DNA of 36,873 nucleotides from assembly GCA_964569295.1 (NCBI GenBank), contig CAZMVU010000023.1, positions 1-36,873 of the forward strand, read 5' to 3'. The notes beneath the pieces were generated by a model. The model searched no databases. It saw only the letters and a program-made list of their open reading frames with translations, and was not told where the DNA came from. A program made the position numbers and the translations under genes. Position 1 is the first letter of the stretch. Every line of letters starts with the position of its first letter. Shown here one piece after another: positions 32,672 through 36,873 of the stretch. This DNA is from CAZMVU01 sp964569295 (GTDB lineage Bacteria > Hydrogenedentota > Hydrogenedentia > Hydrogenedentales > JAGMZX01).

Positions 32672-35600
32672 TCATTCACCGCGACGGTCTATTCGTTCAA
32701 GGCCCGCGCGCGCAGCGCTCAGTGCTGGATTCGTAGCCAATGCGCGCTTGTAATGCGCACGCGCTTTCTCCAGGCGGCCGGCAGCGGCATAGACCTCTGC
32801 CAGATTGAAGTTGGCGGCCGCATGAGTGGCATCGCGCTCCAGGGCCTCCCGGAACTGCGCCACGGCTGCATCGGCTCGTCCCGCCCGTACAAGCGCCTTG
32901 CCATAGCTGTTGCGAACCTCCACGGAATCCGGCGCATTCTCCACTGCCTTGGCAAAGATCTCGATTGCCGCATCGAGCTTGCCTTGTTCCAGCAACAGGT
33001 TGCCCATGTAGTTGTAGGCATGGGGATCGCCGGGGTGAATAGCAAGCGCCTTGCGGTAATGGCTCATGGCCTTCTTTGAATTGCCGGCACGGCGCTCGAG
33101 ATTGCCCAGGTTATTGTGGGCCGCCGGGAAGGCCGGCTTCAGCGACAACGCTTTTTCATAGTGTGCGCGCGCCTTTTCAAAGTTATCGAGCGCCGCATAC
33201 TGGTACCCCAGGCTGTTGTGGATGTTCGCATCGTCCGGACGCAGTTCGATCGCGCGGCGGTATGCCGCAATCGCCTCTTCGTGGCGGCCCGCATCCCCGA
33301 GCGCTGTGCCCAGATTGTTCAATGCCAGCACAAAGCCGGGCATCAAATCGAGGGCATGCCGATAGTGGCGCAACGCTTCTTCGAGGTCGCCGCGCTTATA
33401 CGCTTCATAGCCAAGGTTGTTGTAGATCATCGGATTGTCAGGGTCGATAGCGAGCGCCTCCTTATACAAGGCGAGGGCCTCTTCCGTGCGGCCCAGTTTC
33501 GAATACAACAGCCCGAGATCGTTGGGCGCATAGGAATTGGTGGGATTGTTTTTGCGCGCCTGCTTGTACAACGCAATGGCTTCCTGATAATTGCCCCGGC
33601 GCTCGGCCAACTTCGCCAGGTTGTAATGCGCGAACTCGTCGTTGGCGCGCACTGCCAGCGCCTGGCGATACTTCTCCTCAGCGGCGTCAAGGCGGTTCTG
33701 CGCCATCAGAAGGTTGCCCCAGTTGTTCAGCACCAGGGTAAAGTTGGGGGCGATTTCCAGCGCCTTTTTGTAATGATCGATGGCTTCGTCGTAGCGTTTT
33801 TCCCGTTCGAGGAGCAACGCCAGATCATTGTGCGCCCGCGCGTCTTCCGGATTGAGGCGCAACGCCTGGCGCAGCCGCGCCCGTGCTTCCTCGTGCCGGC
33901 CGGCACTCGCCAGTTCCCGGCCCATTATATAGTACAAATCCTGGTTGTCCGGATAGGCGTTTAAGGTGTCCTGATAACGCGCGAACACTGCCGCTTCCCG
34001 GCCCTCGTGCAGCAACAGCTTTCCCCATTGTCCCAGCACATAGCTGTAGTCCGGATCCACTTTCAGCGCGGCCTCGAAGTGCTCCTTCGCCCGTTTCGTT
34101 TCACCACGTTCGAGGAGAAGATCGCCCAGCGACGCATGCGCCCGCGCGTCTTCCGGATTCAACCGGAGGGCCTCGCGCAAATGCTGTTCGCCCTCGGTCC
34201 TGTTGCCCAGCTCGATCAGGATTTGCCCCAGCAGGTAATGCCCATCCTGGTTGGCTGGATTCAGCACAACCGACGTGCGGTAATGCGCCAGGGCTTCTTC
34301 GTCTTTCCCCTCTGCCTGGAGCAGGCGTCCCAACTGATCGTGGGCATACGCAAATTCCGGCTCGGTCCGAATTGCCTCGCGGTAATGATGCATGGCGCCT
34401 TTGCGATCATCCACCGCGAGCAGCACATGCGCCAGTTCATGGTGCGCCCGCGCATCATCCGGACTCAATGCGACCGCTTGGCGCAGGTGTTCGAGCGCTT
34501 CCCCCGTCCTGCCCTGCCGGGCGAGCGCCGCCCCCATGATGTAACGCACCTCGCCGAAATCCGGGTCACGCGCCAGAGCATCACGGTACAGCGCCAGGGC
34601 CTCCTCGAACCGCCCCGCCTCCTCGAGCAGGCGGCCGTACCGTTCGATGGCATATGCAAAATCGGGCACCTGTTCCAGCGCGGTCCGGTAATACGTCATG
34701 GCCCGCTCGAAGCGATCCTGCTGCTCATTGAGCAAGCCCAATTCAAGATGTACCCGGGCATCCTCCGGGTTCAACTCCAAAGCGCGGTCGAACTGTTCTT
34801 GCGCCTTGTCCAAGTCTCTGCGCATACGATACGCGCGCCCCAGCAGGTAGCGCATGTCCTGGAAATCCGGGGCGATCTCGACACCACGCCGCAGCACGAT
34901 AATCGCAGCCTCGAACCGTCCCAACACGATAAATACCCGCCCGAGGCGCTGGTACATGTACGGCATGGCATCATTCCGCGGAACCATTTTCATAGCTTCG
35001 TCCACCGCCGCCGGCACATCGCCAATGTCCAGGTAGGCTTCCGCACGCTGGTAATGCCAACGCCCCTTCTTCGGATCATACGGTGGATAGGGATAGGCCA
35101 CCGCCGCGAGGAAAACCGCGAATGCCGCCAGAGCACATACTGCCCGGCCCCAGCTGCGCGCACGTATCAACAGCGCAAACCGCTGCACGGCATAGCCGCC
35201 GAGCAGCATGTACACCGGGATCAACGGCACACGCGCGCGCCCGTTAACAAAGAACGGCAGGAAAGTGAGCGTGTAGATAATGACGAAGCCCAGGACGATA
35301 CCGCTCATTTCACTGGCGGTGGCATATTGCGGGGGTGCGGCATCCATTGTGCGCCGGTGGAGCAGATCGTTCACGAGTAGTACAATGCCCAACAGGCACA
35401 GCGCCCCCACCAAGGTAAACCCCGGCAGGAACTTCAACGGCCAGTACTGCGCACCTTCATACGGTGTGACCTTGTTGCACGCAATTTCTGTCGGATGCCA
35501 GAGATACAGAAATTTCTTGCCCATGCGGCGCAACGTCTGCCAGGGATGTTGCCGCATATAATCCAGCGCCTTGCGCGCAAAAAACGAAGACGCTTCGCTG

Positions 35601-36529
35601 TGCGTGATGTCCGGGTTCCCCACCTCGCGCCCAACGCCGCGCACAACATTGATGTAGACACGCGCGGACCAGTTGCCCGTGCCTTCGAGTTCCTGTAAAT
35701 AGGGATCCCACGGGGTAATGCCATCGCTGTAAGGCGAATTGCCGATGTACAGGTTCTCGCCGAAATACGAACTGATAGGCACGAATTCGCCCGACGCCAC
35801 ATAGTTGCGAATGGTCACCGGCGCAATGGTGAGCACGGTCGCCAAAAGCAGGCCGGCCCACGAGAGCGGCACCCGCCGCAATTGCCCGCGCTTCCATGCG
35901 ACGTATACCATCCAACACGCGACGAAGGGGCCGAAACCCAGGATATTCGGCCGCATGATGGCATATACGCCAAACACGCCCCCCATCGCCAGGGCCCAAC
36001 CCCAGTGCAGATCGCGGGACCACCAGCGGATCACATTCAATAGCAGCGGCACGAGAAACACAAACAGGATGGGATCGTTGAGTTCGCCCTCCCAGTAAAT
36101 GAATACCCAATAGACCGCCATCAGCCCGGCAGCCGCCAGCCCCGCCCCCCAGCCATAGACATGCCGTCCAAAGTGGTAGGTAAGCACGAGGCCCGCCAAC
36201 CCCAACAGCATGTTTACAATCCGCGGCGCCAGGTAACTGCCCCCGGTGCAAAAGTAGATTGCGGCAAGGTAATACGCATGGCCAGGCGGCCGGAAATACG
36301 GCGTTGTGTCCATTTCCGGGTTCGTCTCGCCTTCTTCCACCGACCAATCGCCGGTGACCAACGCCCGTGCGTAGTAATCCTGAACCTCGGGATCCTGCAA
36401 CGGCGCCGTGAAATCCGGCGCATCCAGAATGTCGACCAGATACACAGTACGCAATGCCGCGGCGATCACCAGGACCACCCCCAGCCAGAGCCACTCATTG
36501 CGCCAAATGCCTGTGCTTTTCTTGTTCAT
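32672..36529 (-). CDS. Membrane glycosyltransferase (GT39-like) fused to 23 TPRs
   Basis: 1285 residues from ATG 36529. This start puts M-N-K-K-S just before the first membrane helix; the frame is open to a GTG at 36610, which lacks a ribosome-binding site. The first roughly 460 residues hold about ten to twelve transmembrane helices in GT-C order. An acidic residue cluster lies after helix 1 (D-A-P-D-F, Q-D-P-E-V-Q-D-Y-Y), followed by F-R-P-P-G-H-A-Y-Y-L-A-A-I-Y, as in lipid-linked sugar transferases of the ArnT/PMT_2 group. The remainder is 23 TPRs of 34 residues, probably a periplasmic or cytoplasmic binding arm. Planctomycete and Hydrogenedentota genomes often carry such fusions. The acceptor and sugar are unknown. 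Confidence 0.88.
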   Translation of the reverse strand: MNKKSTGIWRNEWLWLGVVLVIAAALRTVYLVDILDAPDFTAPLQDPEVQDYYARALVTGDWSVEEGETNPEMDTTPYFRPPGHAYYLAAIYFCTGGSYLAPRIVNMLLGLAGLVLTYHFGRHVYGWGAGLAAAGLMAVYWVFIYWEGELNDPILFVFLVPLLLNVIRWWSRDLHWGWALAMGGVFGVYAIMRPNILGFGPFVACWMVYVAWKRGQLRRVPLSWAGLLLATVLTIAPVTIRNYVASGEFVPISSYFGENLYIGNSPYSDGITPWDPYLQELEGTGNWSARVYINVVRGVGREVGNPDITHSEASSFFARKALDYMRQHPWQTLRRMGKKFLYLWHPTEIACNKVTPYEGAQYWPLKFLPGFTLVGALCLLGIVLLVNDLLHRRTMDAAPPQYATASEMSGIVLGFVIIYTLTFLPFFVNGRARVPLIPVYMLLGGYAVQRFALLIRARSWGRAVCALAAFAVFLAAVAYPYPPYDPKKGRWHYQRAEAYLDIGDVPAAVDEAMKMVPRNDAMPYMYQRLGRVFIVLGRFEAAIIVLRRGVEIAPDFQDMRYLLGRAYRMRRDLDKAQEQFDRALELNPEDARVHLELGLLNEQQDRFERAMTYYRTALEQVPDFAYAIERYGRLLEEAGRFEEALALYRDALARDPDFGEVRYIMGAALARQGRTGEALEHLRQAVALSPDDARAHHELAHVLLAVDDRKGAMHHYREAIRTEPEFAYAHDQLGRLLQAEGKDEEALAHYRTSVVLNPANQDGHYLLGQILIELGNRTEGEQHLREALRLNPEDARAHASLGDLLLERGETKRAKEHFEAALKVDPDYSYVLGQWGKLLLHEGREAAVFARYQDTLNAYPDNQDLYYIMGRELASAGRHEEARARLRQALRLNPEDARAHNDLALLLEREKRYDEAIDHYKKALEIAPNFTLVLNNWGNLLMAQNRLDAAEEKYRQALAVRANDEFAHYNLAKLAERRGNYQEAIALYKQARKNNPTNSYAPNDLGLLYSKLGRTEEALALYKEALAIDPDNPMIYNNLGYEAYKRGDLEEALRHYRHALDLMPGFVLALNNLGTALGDAGRHEEAIAAYRRAIELRPDDANIHNSLGYQYAALDNFEKARAHYEKALSLKPAFPAAHNNLGNLERRAGNSKKAMSHYRKALAIHPGDPHAYNYMGNLLLEQGKLDAAIEIFAKAVENAPDSVEVRNSYGKALVRAGRADAAVAQFREALERDATHAAANFNLAEVYAAAGRLEKARAHYKRALATNPALSAARAGLERIDRRGE
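32714..35065 (-). repeat. Array of 23 TPR units
   Basis: Units follow the consensus A-x-x-x-L-G-x-x-L-x-x-x-G-x-x-x-E-A-x-x-x-Y-x-x-A-L-x-x-x-P. Nearly all are exactly 34 residues, the second being 37. The last nine units are close to consensus monomers (NNLG-type), while units 3-14 show a three-unit period. Confidence 0.85.
33632..34855 (-). repeat. Four copies of a 102-aa (306-bp) three-TPR block
   Basis: TPR units 3-5, 6-8, 9-11 and 12-14 align as blocks. First units begin with xYxxG and end in LNPEDAR or LSPDDAR; second units end in PDFAY, PEFAY, PDYSY or PNFTL; third units open with x-x-G-(R/K/N)-L-L and mostly end in PDFGE, PANQD or PDNQD. The first codon of unit 3 is at 34855 and that of unit 15 at 33631, exactly 12 x 34 codons apart. 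Confidence 0.75.
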
Positions 36530-36645
36530 GCGGAGGTCTTTTGTTCCTCGTACGTGATAGCCCGAAAAACTGCTTTGCCCGAGATCGGCCGCCAGGCCTG
36601 CCATGGCCACAGGCCACGCCCGGCCCAGGCCGCGAGTAGCCGCTG

Positions 36646-36674
36646 AGTATACAAAGCCCGGCGGGAACCGTCAA
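36646..36674 (-). promoter_or_regulatory. Sigma-70-type promoter of the glycosyltransferase/TPR gene
   Basis: Minus strand: TTGACG (36674-36669), exactly 17 bp, TATACT (36651-36646); each box matches five of six consensus bases. RNA would start near 36639, giving a leader of about 110 nt to the ATG at 36529. Confidence 0.65.
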
Positions 36675-36770
36675 TGACGTTTCGCAGTTTGAGCATCGTG
36701 TCAGTGCCTTAACTGCGGCGCGTGGGAAGGCGGTTGCCCCCAACCACCGTCTTGGGCTCTTACGTCGAGT

Positions 36771-36873
36771 TTCGGCTCGCGGGGACGCTCGCCCTCCCTG
36801 CCAGGCTCGCTCTTGACCGCCGCCCTGGGGCTTGCGTTAAGTTCGGCTCGCGGGGACGCTCGCCCTCCCTGCC
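36771..36873. repeat. Two copies of a 32-bp direct repeat at the right edge
   Basis: Positions 36771-36802 and 36842-36873 are identical, beginning TTCGGCTCGCGGGGACGCTC. The copies are 71 bp apart and the second runs to the window end, so more may follow. The preceding bases (CGTCGAG-T and GCGTTAAG) are also alike. No gene covers them. The rest of 36675-36770 shows nothing else that I can name. Confidence 0.7.

Noticed and set aside
32243..33079. 278-codon plus-strand frame across the symporter remnant and the TPR gene
   Set aside because: Its second half is the shadow of the TPR repeats, and the symporter similarity is in a different frame.

Overview
The window is 36.9 kb of moderately GC-rich bacterial DNA. 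The gene content is typical of environmental, genome-rich phyla such as Hydrogenedentota, Planctomycetota or Lentisphaerota. The clues are an ECF sigma factor of the type that sits next to a WD40 Ser/Thr kinase, very long secreted proteins ending in an exosortase-like sorting tail, a BNR_4 beta-propeller protein, a secreted PHP protein and a membrane glycosyltransferase fused to many TPRs. The phylum is inferred; there is no rRNA or tRNA in the window to confirm it.

Layout. (1) Positions 494-11347 (+) are one 3617-residue reading frame built as three secreted proteins in series. Each module ends with a V/L-P-x-L-like motif, a membrane helix and Arg/Lys residues. The two internal tails are followed at once by a second hydrophobic segment ending in a signal-peptidase-like site, so the chain reads as a polyprotein. 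(2) Positions 17709-11521 (-) are a tightly packed five-gene operon: a TPR/zinc-knuckle protein, a J-like protein lacking the HPD histidine, a GrpE-like protein, an Hsp70 and a zinc-ribbon protein. It looks like an accessory chaperone machine with its own co-factors. (3) Positions 22752-18498 (-) are an ECF sigma factor followed by a membrane-anchored kinase with a zinc-ribbon N-terminus and about 14-15 WD40 blades. (4) Positions 26691-23101 (-) encode two secreted proteins, a BNR_4 beta-propeller and a PHP phosphoesterase, preceded by a tandem 14-bp repeat. (5) Positions 27104-31096 (+) hold core genes: peptide chain release factor 3 (prfC), a DksA/TraR-type zinc-finger protein and 6-phosphogluconate dehydrogenase (gnd). 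The last has a good promoter and terminator. (6) Positions 31100-32671 are a worn stretch: a large imperfect palindrome, a small YcxB-like membrane protein, and a nonsense-riddled 5' fragment of a sodium:solute symporter. (7) Positions 36529-32672 (-) encode a GT39-like membrane glycosyltransferase with 23 TPRs, part of which grew by duplication of a three-TPR block. The right edge carries two copies of a 32-bp repeat.

The most novel items are the three-in-one secreted polyprotein with internal sorting-tail/signal-peptide hairpins and the self-contained Hsp70-GrpE-J-TPR operon. Functional links between the regions are not evident. Within regions, the tight spacing of the chaperone genes, of sigma and kinase, and of BNR and PHP supports shared transcription.
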